Below, piece by piece: positions 12,476-23,339 of a stretch of 64,000 bases of DNA (the first letter of the stretch is position 1; each line of letters opens with the position of its first letter). The position numbers and the translations under genes were made by a program. Source of the stretch: Carettochelys insculpta (Eukaryota > Chordata > Testudines > Carettochelyidae); NCBI RefSeq assembly GCF_033958435.1, contig NC_134142.1:96109001-96173000 (forward strand). The letters run 5' to 3'. The notes beneath the pieces were generated by a model that searched no databases, was not told the DNA's origin, and saw nothing but the letters and a program-made list of their open reading frames with translations.

Positions 12476-12481
12476 TTTATT
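12476..12481 (-). terminator. Polyadenylation signal of the solo LTR
   Basis: AATAAA on the minus strand, downstream of the LTR TATA box and about 210 bases before the 3' end of the LTR. Confidence 0.5.
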
Positions 12482-12870
12482 AAGCTACAGTTATAAGCGT
12501 ACAGTTACAAAAGGCTATTGTTTACTTCTTATATGCTAGCAAAGTACAGGTGTTAACAAGTTACGTTACAATCCAATACAAAGATATCTGTTATCATCTA
12601 ACACAATGATATCTTGGCACAATGACATCTAGTTACAGAGCTCTAATTCTTTAGCTGTGCACAAAAAAAGTCAGAGACCTAGCATGGGTGTATCTTACCC
12701 TCTCTGCGTCTCTCGATACCAGCGTAGCCAAGCCAGATCGGTCACTCAATTCCGCGGAAAGAAGAATACGAGGTTGGGCGTCCCCAGTTGTGGACCTCGG
12801 GAGGCAATCACCTGACCCGACCAGCAGGAAGTTGGTTGAATGCACTCAAAGTTAGAGTTCTGCTGGACCC

Positions 12871-12882
12871 ATCTTTTATACC
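12871..12882 (-). promoter_or_regulatory. TATA box of the solo LTR
   Basis: GGTATAAAAGAT on the minus strand, in the position expected of an LTR promoter about 450 bases inside the U3 end. It is intact in sequence; whether it is used cannot be told. Confidence 0.55.
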
Positions 12883-13343
12883 CCTTTTGGGTTATGTATT
12901 CTTTTTCTTATCTATGGTGCCAGATCATACTGGTCTGTCTTTGTGACGCCAGTTTGTTACAAGGGCATTTCTACTTAGTTTGCACTTGTAAGACAAGAGA
13001 TAAACAATTTAGGAGTACAGGACATTCTTTTGTGCGGGCGGGGCACGTCCCCTTCTGGGTGATTGTGTGTGTGCATCATATTGATCAATGCCAGCTGGGG
13101 TGATTTCTTGAGGGTCCCCCCGCTCTCATGTTGACAGTCTGGCCTGTTAGCCTTCCATCTGTACTTTCTGCCTCTCAGGGTCACGATAAGCTAGCATATC
13201 TGGGCCTCAATGAGGGCATCAAAGACTGTGCTGTCAGCAGCCATTTCCGTGCCCTGTGTGCTTCTCAGTGGGGGTTGGGGGCAGCGAGCAAGCTGGCTTG
13301 TAAGGGGGAGACTTTGTCTGGCTACACTCTCCCATTCACATTG

Positions 13344-13391
13344 GTAAGTAGGGACTGGGATTACTTGTGTAAGTAGGGACTGTGATTACTG
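13344..13391 (+). repeat. Two-copy 25-bp tandem duplication
   Basis: GTAAGTAGGGACTGGGATTA and its near copy GTAAGTAGGGACTGTGATTA lie 25 bases apart, just right of the solo LTR. This is a small local duplication with no evident function. Confidence 0.7.
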
Positions 13392-13399
13392 CTCGCTAG

Positions 13400-15670
13400 T
13401 GTGAGTAAGATAGCCCTTGCTCATAGTTGTGCAAAGCTAGGAGCAGTGTCCAAGCTTTCTGAAACTCAAATCCCTCTTCTCGGGTTCTATTAAGATTGAG
13501 AGAAACCTGTTCTGATTATGCATGTAAGTTGCACCTGTGCCAAACTGACATCCTCAATGGCATCCACAATGTAAAGTGTGGGTGCAAAACTTGAATTGCT
13601 ATCTATTTTTATGCTTACTTTTAGGTAGTTAGTGGCAGAAGTGTTCAGAATAACAAGTGTAGTTTGCAAACATAAAAGAGAGATTGTATTGTATAAGCCT
13701 TAAAGGGGCAGCTTCCAGAAACGGCCGTATCCCATTGAGTTGGTTATTTGGGGGAAGACATACATTCTTGAGAAATATTAACATCCAGCAGTACATACTT
13801 TAGATGATGTGTTTGGATTTCCACTGAAGAAGGGTCCCCAGTCTTCAACTGTACTGGAGCAGAGATTCATTTGCATTTTTCCCAACCTTCTGCTTGGCCA
13901 GGAGGTGAACTGGCCCCCAGCACGAATTAGAGCAGCTTCTGCAGCTGGTCGGGCAGTGAGGATCGCTAGAGCACGCTTATTAAGAACCCATCTTCCCAAC
14001 ATGCCTTCTGTGCCAGAGGATTTGCTGGCACAGGGTCAGCTTTATCCCCCTTCAGGATCTTCCTATACCAGGGGAATTCTCAGTGGCTTCCTCAGGCCAT
14101 GTTTAAGGTCACTTTGCACCTCTCTGGTGGCTTTATAGGACATGAGGCAGCTCACAGAATATAAAATGTATGGCAATGTGTATATAACTTGATGTTGTAA
14201 CAGTGTGCTAGAACATGAAAACCTTTCCACTCGCTCAGTATGCAGCTGGTGTTTGGTGGCAGAAATGACTGATGTAGTTGCCATTTTTTTCCGCTCTCAC
14301 CCTGTTTAATTTCCACTCAGACTGTCTGGACTAACATAATGCCCGCAGAATAGCTTAAGACAAGGTAGTTAATTAAAGCATGTCTTCTTTGGGGAAAAAA
14401 ATAGAACTGGTTAACAAGACCTCTTCTTGGTCCTTTAACGCTAGCAAAGATACATTACAGTGATTTCAACTCAGTTAGTAGGAGTGTAAAAAGATCCTTT
14501 GGAAATCATGAAATTCAAATATCAAAGTACAGTCATTGCTGTAGTAAAAATAAGATAGATACCTTTATTAATGTCAATCCGCAGTGTATGTTATAGAACA
14601 TTAGCAGTTATTCTGAAACACTAGGGTAAGGGTTAAATTAAAATGTCTGTCAAGTGATGAGACTGCACCAAATTGCATGCACTGTATTATGCACTATATT
14701 ATGTACCATGCACTATATTATGTACCATAGATTAAGTTACATGTCCTGGATCTAGGCTCACATTGTGCAAAAGGGAATGAAGAAAAATGATTCTTTTAAG
14801 AAATACCTTGCTTGTAATTCATTATTGGCTTTAAATTTCTGACCCTGTCTTTTTTGTGCCCATCCCTTACAGTTTGTTGATAGCTCAGAACTGCTTGTGG
14901 TTTACTGTCACGTCTATTCCTATTTTTCAAGAGGATCATTATGTGAGCCTAGCCAAGGATATTGCTGCAAAACGTGTGTGTAGGAGATGATAATTTTCCA
15001 CATCTCGTGCACATTTTTCATAGCTCTGGGTAGAAGCAAAATGGTTTCTGCAGGCCACACAGAAAGTAAAGCAGCAATTTTCCTGAAAATCCGAGGCAAT
15101 TTCATCACATGGCTCTGCCCTTTTGTTTCTTTGCTTCAATCATTTCTATAAGAAATTTGTTTCTCACTAATTGTGTCAGGTATGAGAATGAATTGATAAT
15201 ATGACCAGTATTCTGCTTCTTTTGGGTTTTTCCACTTATGTTGGCTACAGTCTGTTTATTTTTGGAAGCATTTCCAATATGCTGTTAATTTTATCTGGCA
15301 ATGTTTGGCTGTATAAGAGATTCTTTTATGTTTCATTTCTCCTGGTGTATGCTATGGAAGAATTGGACAGTGGATCAAAGTTTTATGGGATTACTATATC
15401 TGAGTTTTATTGCCAACATTAAAAGTAGATGAGAAATATTCACACATATATTCTTATTGTAGAAAATGCTTTTATGATCTCCTCTGCAGGTAAGCTAGAT
15501 TGGCCTTCCTTTGGGGGTCCTTCTATTTTCAGTGAATGGACAGGATGATCAAACTTTCACATAAGCCTTTACATGCTCTTTTTATGTAGGTTTTTCTATA
15601 ACACTTATCTGTGAGACTTGCAATCATTAAAGAATTTATTCAAACAACATCCCTAGGTAGTGGGGAAAGC
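13400..15670. other. Unidentified DNA with one small tandem
   Basis: No gene recognised. A perfect 19-bp unit (ATGCACTATATTATGTACC) is present twice in tandem at 14689-14726, with a partial third copy on its left. Confidence 0.4.
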
Positions 15671-15674
15671 TGTA

Positions 15675-15770
15675 TCACCCCATTTACACATAGAAAACTG
15701 GGGCACAGTGGTTTCTCACTTGCCCAAGGTCATATAATAGATGGAGCTGTGATTAGAATGCAGATGTTTT
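15675..15770 (-). repeat. MIR/CORE-SINE relic
   Basis: CCCATTTACACATAGAAAAC, GGGGCACAG, CACTTGCCCAAGGTCATA and GGAGCTGTGATTAGAATGCA appear in the order of the antisense MIR core and 3' part. It is an old, inactive copy. Confidence 0.6.
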
Positions 15771-16014
15771 TAGCTCAGTATCTTAGTCGCCAAAGCATCA
15801 TCCTCTTATTAATGTTTTATTTTCTTTTTGCCCCCTCCATAGTATTTTATAATAAATGGCAACTTTTTTATTTTGTACCTTTTTGGTAGCATTGTACTGG
15901 TAATAGACTGTTTACAGCACTGCAGATGTCCAATCTTGCATATAAAGTCTTACTCCCATTTAAAAAGGTATTGTTATAATCATAGATAGGTAAACTGAGG
16001 GACAAGTATTTTAA

Positions 16015-16322
16015 AGATTGTTATAAGGAGGAAGGAGAAAAAATATTCTCCTTAACATTTGATGATAGGACAAGATGCAGTGGGCTTAAATTGCATCAAA
16101 AGATGTTTAGGTTGTACATTAGAAAAAACTTCCTAACTCTCAGGGTGGTCAAACGCTGGAATAAATTGCTTAGGGAAGCTATGCCATCTCCATTGGTGTA
16201 GATTTTTAAGAGCAGGTTAGACAAACACCTGTCAGGGATGGTCTAGAGGGTACTTGGTTCTGCCACAAATGCAGGGGGCTTGCTGTGACCCCTTAAGGTT
16301 CCTTCCAGTTCTATGATTCCAT
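16015..16322 (+). mobile_element. CR1 LINE, 3' end fragment
   Basis: The sequence runs from TTATAAGGAGGAAGGAGAAA through CTTCCTAACTCTCAGGGTGG, GGAATAAATTGCTTAGGGA and GTTAGACAAACACCTGTCAG to the CR1 3' terminus TTCCAGTTCTATGATTCCAT. This is the extreme C-terminal coding part plus 3' end of a CR1 retrotransposon, 5'-truncated as most copies are. MIR-like pieces lie on both sides, so CR1 may have landed in an older SINE. Confidence 0.8.
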
Positions 16323-16487
16323 TACTAATCAGTAGAATTATACTGTTGCAAAAGTGGTAGAATTAGAATCAGGCAATTGGAGTTAATTGATATTTTAGGG
16401 CTCAGATTTTAAGAATTTCCCAGCCTCTCCTGCCTAATCACAGATAACAGCCATGAATTACAAAACTCCTAGAAGATACATGAGTAC

Positions 16488-16592
16488 TGTTATCCCTATT
16501 CACTGACTAGGAAAATGGGTAAGGAATTTAAACTCCATTCTTGTACCATAGAAAGAATCTACATCAGAGCTGGGATCTAAACTTTGGACTTG
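16488..16592 (-). repeat. MIR/CORE-SINE relic
   Basis: ACTGTTATCCCTATTCACTG, GGAAAATGGGTAAGGAATT and ATCAGAGCTGGGATCTAAAC follow the antisense MIR order. The copy is weakly conserved. Confidence 0.45.
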
Positions 16593-16599
16593 CCTGTAT

Positions 16600-18680
16600 A
16601 GGGAGTTTAATTCACCTGCTTTTTTCTTGTGGCACCACTTTGCTGTGAACTGAAGACATGACATTCCCAGAGGTGTTACCTTGTTGCTTTGTTTCACTTC
16701 TGAGCAATGTTCATTGGCAGCTATTCCCCAATGTGCGTTATGGGATGCTATTGTGGAGCTGACCCTTAGTCTGGGCTCTGCCATAGATTCTTGTGCCTGT
16801 ACTCCCTTTAGAAACACCACTCCTTGCTAACCTCACTGTTTCTATCAGGAGTTTGATTAGTTCACTCCAGGATCTTCTCAGTGTTCAACTACTCTTAATT
16901 GTTGGTAGTTCCTGGAAGTGTTCCTCAAGTCTTGACATGGGCTGCTGATGGGAAACTCTCCTCCAAATCTCTTGCCTGTATCCAGTTCAGCGCGTGAGTC
17001 TGTCCTAATCCCAAAGTGGAAGGGAAACAGGAAAGGCTGCTCTCCCCTAGCTCACTAGCAGCTTTCTTCCTCCTAGGCAGACTCTCCACCTTTTCCACGG
17101 ACAGTTTTATCTTTCTAAACAGTCTTTTTCCAGTCACAGCATGTTCTTCAGGTGTGCCTAATTGAAATTACTTGAGTTTTGGAATCCTCATTAGCCTTTC
17201 TGTCCATGGGAGAGGACTATGTCCTATCACAGATACATAACAGAAGTCAAGTTAATTCAGAACTTCCAGTGACTCATTTGTCACCACCCTGTACTTTCTT
17301 TCACAGTGGCTAGCAGCATTTTTGAATTGCTGTCTGCTAGCATGGGCTCAACAATGCTCTGAGCCACTATTCTGGCAACCTCAAATACATAGTGGCTGGT
17401 AGGACTCTATGTCAGCATTCAAAACATGGTGAATCCTGTTTGGGTCTTTGCTTGCTGCATGGATAAGATGTTGTGGCAGCTGTAGCAGCAGCTTGTACAG
17501 TGGCAGGAGGATCTTCAGTGATGGTGGAACAATGACAGGGACAAGAAAAGAGAGTGGTACACCAAGTAGCTGATATTAAAAGACCTTTTCTTGGAGAGTT
17601 TCCCAGTGTGTAGCACAATTTTAGGGCACAAGAAACCAGGGCAGATTGGTAGGAAAAGATTTTGCCGCAGCTCTGGAAGACAAACAATGGCTAAAGAGTT
17701 TCATGGTAGGACAGCAACCTTTTCTGGAGATGCGGTGGCAGTGTACCAACATGTGTTCCCTCATGCCGATGGACAACCAGGTTATTTTTATCTGTAAGAT
17801 GGCCAACCCTGAACATTATTAATCTAAGTCCAACCAATTGGATGTGGGGAGACAGAGTGTTGGGGCTATTGCTATGCAGGTGTGGGATGCAGCAGATCAG
17901 GTACTGAGGCACTGGGTTCTAAGGCTCAGTAATGCTCAAGAGATCGCCAATGGTTTTGGAGGCTGAGGCATCCAGTACGAAAAGGAAAGAGGAAGGCCAG
18001 TATTGTCAGTGAAGCCTATTGCTCTTATTTTGAGTTTCAGGTCTGAAATTGGGCAGCTGTACATCCAGGTGTTAACCTGTGGAAGGGAGTAGTAGAAGCT
18101 GTTTGTGCAATACAGTGTTTATAGATGGTGGATGAACCATGCATTGGCAACTCCAATTGAACTTCATGTCTTTGCCCACATCTGTCTGTCAAAGTTGAGC
18201 ACTAATACAGCCTTAACACTTTTCTGCGTAAAATAAACTGTTGATTCCCTACAAATGAAATAGTAAAGGTTTATTTTAACATGAAGCCATCTGTTAATTA
18301 ACAAATATAAATGAGCCTTCACCTGAAACAAAGACTTTTAATTATTTTTAATACCTTGTTTCATAATCTATTGTTTGATTGCAAAGAAAACAGATTAAAC
18401 CAGCAGGGAAACAAAAGAGCTAGTACAACAGTGCTGTGTTGGTGACAATGCAAGTGACAGGGAGGCTTAAAGTCACAGGACCCTTTATTTCCCTCATCTA
18501 GTGTGTGGGCTTCTGGTGTGGAGTTCTGAGGCTCAAAGGTACCAAAGGAAATAGCAGGCTCCAAAGAAGTATGTTCTGGGTGCCACTATTCTAAGTGTCC
18601 TGAACTGGGTTCTGGAGGAGAGGTGTGGATGGGGAACTGGCCTCGGGGAGGAGAAAAGGGCACAGCAGAGAGGACTTGTT
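16600..18680. other. Unidentified DNA
   Basis: No gene recognised. A plus-strand frame at 17591-17797 and a minus-strand frame at 17412-17687 are open but match no domain that I know. They may belong to the same worn coding-like patch as 18685-18915. Confidence 0.35.
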
Positions 18681-18684
18681 GCTC

Positions 18685-18915
18685 CTAGCAGTTTGTTTGA
18701 TCCAGGAACTGCATAACATGGCTGGGTATCGGTCTACAGTCCTGCATTGCCTGCTGCCCCAAAAGTAACATTAGCTGTGCCAGGGCATTTTGGCTTTGTG
18801 TTGCCTCTGCATATCCCTGTCTTTCTCTATATTGTCTTTTGGCCAGGACAGCGCTTTCCCTGGCACCTGTTATGCTGTCCTTTGCCGTTGTAATATTATC
18901 CCCAGAAAGCCCCTC
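18685..18915 (-). pseudogene. Coding-like relic of unknown origin
   Basis: A 76-codon minus-strand frame without a start codon lies between a TGA (18916-18918) and a TAG (18685). Its composition (many Gln, Ala, Leu and Arg; motif AQLMLLLGQQAMQ) suggests an amphipathic or coiled-coil stretch and looks more protein-like than neighbouring frames. A further open stretch of 67 codons lies downstream on the same strand (18564-18361). It may be an old transposon or gene remnant; I do not recognise the family. Confidence 0.3.
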
Positions 18916-19840
18916 TCAGACCTCACATACTGCTTCCACCTCACTGCATTTTCATTTTTCTTCTGGAATCTGTAAAGATATTTGCAGAAATTCCACCCTA
19001 AGTTTTCTGTTTTCTCCCCCTCAGGTTGGCCCAGCTGCTCAGCTGGTGATAAAGGCCCTGTCTTTGAAGGTATGGTCAGTGCATGTGCTGTAGGTGTGAG
19101 AGTATTCAATATACAAGCAGTTATTGCTCATAGTATTATTTTATATGCATTTCTGCCTTTTCCTCACAAGGATTCTTCCCAGTCTTGGATGAAACTTGGA
19201 GATGTTAAGTGGTGTATGCATTGGGACTTTTGTCTGTGCAGTAAATGTTGTTTGGCTTGGGTGTGATGCCTTGGATACTGGTCAGGAAGGAGTTAGGATT
19301 TTTTCCCCTGGTCTGTGAATGGGCTTGGAAATGATGTTCCCTGTCTGGCTTTGCAGTTGTGATTTGCATTAGAAAGATTTATATGGTGCCAGAGAGGTTA
19401 GTGGGGTTAATCAAGGGATGAGCTGAATTGTAATCCACTGTATTTCTCCCTTAGGCTATTCTGACTCTAGATAAAGTTGAACTTACGTGGGTGATTAGGA
19501 GGCAGAGAATGGCATTATTCAAAAAGGCAAAGGACAGACCAGTGTGATATACGGTGAAGTTATTCACAAATTTGATTCTTCCCCCTCCCCAGAAATGCTC
19601 CAGGAGAGGAAGGGAACGATCCCTTCAGGAAAATAACCATCCAGCTACTTTCTCAATCTCTGAACAAAAATTGAGCAATTTCTTGGTCTTAGATTTTACT
19701 TTATCTCACCTGCAGAAATGGCAAAAGTGTAGAGAAAAATAGCTAGGGTTCTACAATGATTGCCTGAAGTGTTCACTGTTCCTGGGCTTTCTCTGTGTAA
19801 GCCTGCAATAAAGCTGGTAAGAGCTTTGCTATCCCCATAA

Positions 19841-19843
<3 letters not shown>

Positions 19844-19873
<30 letters not shown>
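19844..19873 (+). repeat. (GT)n microsatellite
   Basis: Fifteen uninterrupted GT units. Confidence 0.95.
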
Positions 19874-19877
<4 letters not shown>

Positions 19878-20968
19878 GTGGAAAGAATGCATGTTCCAGG
19901 GCATTTATAAAGCAGCAAAGAGCTGTACTCTTTGTAGCTTTATGGGCATGCAGTGTTCATTTCTGCCTCTCTTGTAAAGATCACCCCAAGACCTTTTCCT
20001 GGAAGCCCTGCCTCAGTAAATACTGCATTTTGAACAATAACATGTTTCTGTTATTTGTATCTGCTGTGCAAGGAGGTTTCGGTAGAGGTGCCAGCTGCCA
20101 TTTTTAGCTGGCAACCAGGATGTGAGGGTGAGGTGGGGGGAAAAGGAGTTTTCTCCAGGCAGGACAGGTGAGGGAAGACACAAGAAATATAGGTGTATGG
20201 GTATTATGCCCTGCCATCCCTGGCCTCGGTCAGAGATGATCAGAGCGTGGTGCTTTAGCAGCTACCATTTTGGACAGGTGTATAGTGTGAGGGGGAAACA
20301 CACAGTATCAGGGAGGGAGGAAGAAGCCTCTGTCTCATAAAGGCTTCTAGTTCCCATCCACCTACAATTCTGCCACTGTGGGATATCTGGAACAGAAGTG
20401 AGCATGGCAGCATAGCACAGTAGTAAATTAAAACCTTAATGGTGAACTCTGGACAAAATAACAGGATGATGTACATGCTGAGCTGTCCTCCACAGGTTAA
20501 ATCTCCTCAGCTCTGGTCTGGGTTGCCACCTGGGAACTGGGGTTGCTTGATGCTGGACAAGAATTCAGCCCTCTTTCTCCATTACTGGCCTCAGCATGCT
20601 GGTTCCTATCACATCTTGGCTTTCCGGGAATCGCTTTGCTGGGCTGCTTGGGCTGATCCTCCAGTGAGGACTGATGATGATCCCCAGGAAATGAGGGAGA
20701 AGGCAGCCAGTAGGCTCCACAACCTGCCTGAGTCATGCTGAGTGCCTCAAAGATAGACAGGTTACAAGTTCTCCTGCTAGATTATTTTTTCCTCTGATCC
20801 ATCATTTTAATACAGGTTCTCCTAAGCTGCTGGGTCTTCATCTGGCACTTCTCAGGGTGCTGGTTGTGGCCCCTCACAGATACTGGTTTAGCTGCAAGAT
20901 ATTTAGTCTGATGACTGGCCACAAGAGCTTTTTGCTCTGTTTGCTCTGTTTGCTTTGTTTCTCCTCAG

Positions 20969-21187
20969 ATGATGAAAAGACCCAGGGTCATGGCACTGCT
21001 CCAAGCAGCTCCTCATGGCACGTGAAAGGATTCTGGAGTTATTATTGCAGCTACTCCAATAAACTGCAATCCAGACATGAATGGACAAAATCTGGCTATG
21101 AGTCAGTCGGAAATGGCAATGGATGGACACCAGCAAGCCAACATGACACCAGAGCAAGGGAAGGAAACAACTAAACAAAAAAGTTAG
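20969..21187 (+). other. Exon-like open stretch after a polypyrimidine tract
   Basis: A T/C-rich tract ending TTTCTCCTCAG (20958-20968) resembles a splice acceptor. It is followed by a 73-codon frame ending TAG (21185), with one internal TGA early on. The encoded text is rich in Met, Gln and Asn and matches nothing I recognise. No donor or partner exon was identified. It is likely chance or a decayed exon. Confidence 0.2.
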
Positions 21188-22119
21188 TAATGGTCCCCTG
21201 CAAATCACTATAGGACAGCCATTGGTAGATTGCCAAAGTAATTTGCAGCTGTATTCTATGTACAGTAGACTGGATTCATTTCACAGCAAAGTTAATTCAC
21301 GTGGAAAGAGGCTGCCACATCTAATGATAAATATGGTGTCTGTGCACTATGATGGACTGTGACTAAGAAAAAATTCCGAATTAACCCCTCATTACCACCA
21401 TCCCACTCTGTGTCCCTTCGGCATCAGTTTTGGGCAAGTACCATTGAAGTCTATGTTTTTCTCAGTCACATAGTAACATTAATTCATATAGAAATTACAC
21501 TATTTAGTACAAAAGGGCAATTGCTCTGCGTTTTTGCTTTCCATTTGTACACACTTCCCTTTATGGATCTGATCACTGACAAACTGGTAGGCTTCTAAAT
21601 ATAGGCTGCAGATTGCCCCTAGGAAGAAACCAAACCAATCCAAAAGAACCCAAAGCAGATTCCTCCACCTTAGAATCCCCAAAGGAAAAGAGAGGGATAT
21701 AGAGAGGCAGGGTCCTTCTTTAACAACATAAACCAAGACAATGGATGGCTGTTGAGGTGGGAGCATGCTGCAGCATTGCCAAGGCAGATGGAACTCAAAC
21801 TTATCCAATGTGATCGGGGAACATCAGGAATGATGGTGAGCCAGTGTTTATCAGACCCAAAACAACCCTTTACAGGGAAAGCTATGCTGTTACTTTTCCC
21901 CAGAGTAGTTTTGTCCTTTTCTGACTGATTTCTCAGGTTACTCAGTGGAAACTCTCTCTCTTTCTCTCTCCCTCTCTAAATAGCTGCAGGTGTCAGGAAA
22001 GTTAGAGAGATGTTATCCATTTTCAAATCATTGGGAGTTTTACAGGGCCTACCAGCTCAGTTATGACACTTGCACCAAGAATTCCCAAGCAAGCTGAGAA
22101 TCCTTTGTGCCATTGCACA

Positions 22120-23215
22120 TACTGTAAACAGTCCTTTCCACTAAGAGCTTCTGATAGACTGCGGCAGGCAAAATCTGAACCACAGGTTGGATCCAGCATG
22201 CCAGACTTCTGGATCTGGCCTGCCACTATCCCATGGCCCAGGAGAAGCCTCTGGTAGGCTCTCTGCCTTCTGTGCCCATGCACGCCATTCAAAGCAGATG
22301 GCTGTGGGGCCCATGTGCTTCTGTAAGTGCTGTGAGCCCCTGTGGAGGGCTTCACATGCTGCCTTCTCCCCCCAGCACAATCTCGTAGCTCCCATTGGAG
22401 CTCCCTCTTGTAGCTCATTTACTCCTGGGCCATACTTGCAGTGCAGGCAGTGTGCAAAATACCCCTCCCTCCACCCAGAGGCATGCACAGTGCATAGAGA
22501 GCACATGGCTTCTGCAGCCAGATGCTTTGAGCAGTGTGTGGGGCTGGGAGCCTGCCTAAGGGTCCTTCTGGGCTGCTGGCCAGGAGCTGTCTAGATAAGC
22601 ACTTCCCAGCCAGAGCTTGCACCTGGCACCCCACCCCTACCACTCTGCAACTCTATGCTCCCCCTCCTGAAACTCTTCCTTAGGTCACAGCCCAAGTTCT
22701 CTGCACCCTGATCCTGGGCCCATGACCCCTACCAGACCCTGCATCCAATCTCCTTCCCTAGGTCACAATCACAATCCAAGCTTCTGCAACCTCTCCTGCA
22801 CACCTGCCCCAGGTCACAGCCTCCTGCACCCCTCCTCTTCTCTTGTACCCATACTCATACCCCTTCCAGACCCTGCACCCCAATCCTGTGCCCTAGGTCA
22901 GAGCCCCCTCTTGCTCTAGGTCACAACCCAAACTTCTGCATCCTCGGCCCAGGTTGCATTCGTCACCCAGACCCTGTGCTCCCTTCTGCGTTTGAACCCA
23001 TACCCACTACAAAACCCTGCACTGCTTCCTGCACCCCAATCCCCTGCTCCAGGTCACAAGTTCCTACTTTACCCAAACTGCCTCCCAGTACCCTACCCCA
23101 GGCTCCCTTCTTCACTCACCCTTCATCCCAGACCCTTCACCTCCTCCATTAATATCATGGACGAAAGCAGCCCTTGACCACTTACCAAAGTCTTGGAGTG
23201 GCACCCCTGCGATAC
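22120..23215 (+). repeat. GC-rich interspersed repeat with C-rich degenerate tandem block
   Basis: From 22120 to 22640 the sequence is GC-richer than its flanks. From about 22640 to 23150 it is a degenerate tandem of units like CTGCACCCCAATCCCCTG followed by CCAGGTCACA, and it closes with AAAGTCTTGGAGTGGCACCC. I recall this layout from an abundant turtle repeat, possibly a non-autonomous hAT with a GC-rich filler. The terminal repeats could not be found, so the class is uncertain. The frames inside it are not genes. Confidence 0.5.
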
Positions 23216-23269
23216 ATAAAGAAGATTGGCAAAGAGGTTTACATGGAGTCTGTGAAAGACCTGGGACTA

Positions 23270-23332
23270 GCAACCTGCTTCCTCAACTTGTAACCTAGTG
23301 CCCCATCCACTGGACCACATTGTCTCATAGTC
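23270..23332 (-). repeat. MIR/CORE-SINE 5' relic
   Basis: GTGCCCCATCCACTGGACCA followed by CATTGTCTC resembles the antisense of the tRNA-like MIR head (the 'agtGGataGagcac' region). It is short and diverged. Confidence 0.4.
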
Positions 23333-23339
23333 TGAGGAT

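Larger units (their letters stand above)
12263..13326 (-). mobile_element. Solo LTR of an endogenous retrovirus-like element
   Basis: On the plus strand the segment begins TGTTAGCC and ends GGCTACA, giving TGTAGCC...AACA in element orientation. It is bounded by the 5-bp duplication CTCTC. In minus orientation it carries a TATA box (GGTATAAAAGAT, 12871-12882) and, about 400 bases downstream, AATAAA (12476-12481). This gives U3 about 13326-12855, R about 12850-12460 and U5 to 12263. No internal retroviral sequence lies on either side, so it is a solo LTR left by recombination. The length (1064 bp) and 5-bp duplication suit an ERVL-like or gypsy-like source; the class is not settled. Confidence 0.75.

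Noticed and set aside
22640..23150. C-rich block as a CpG island or satellite
   Set aside because: CpG is scarce, and the units are degenerate and confined to one interspersed repeat.
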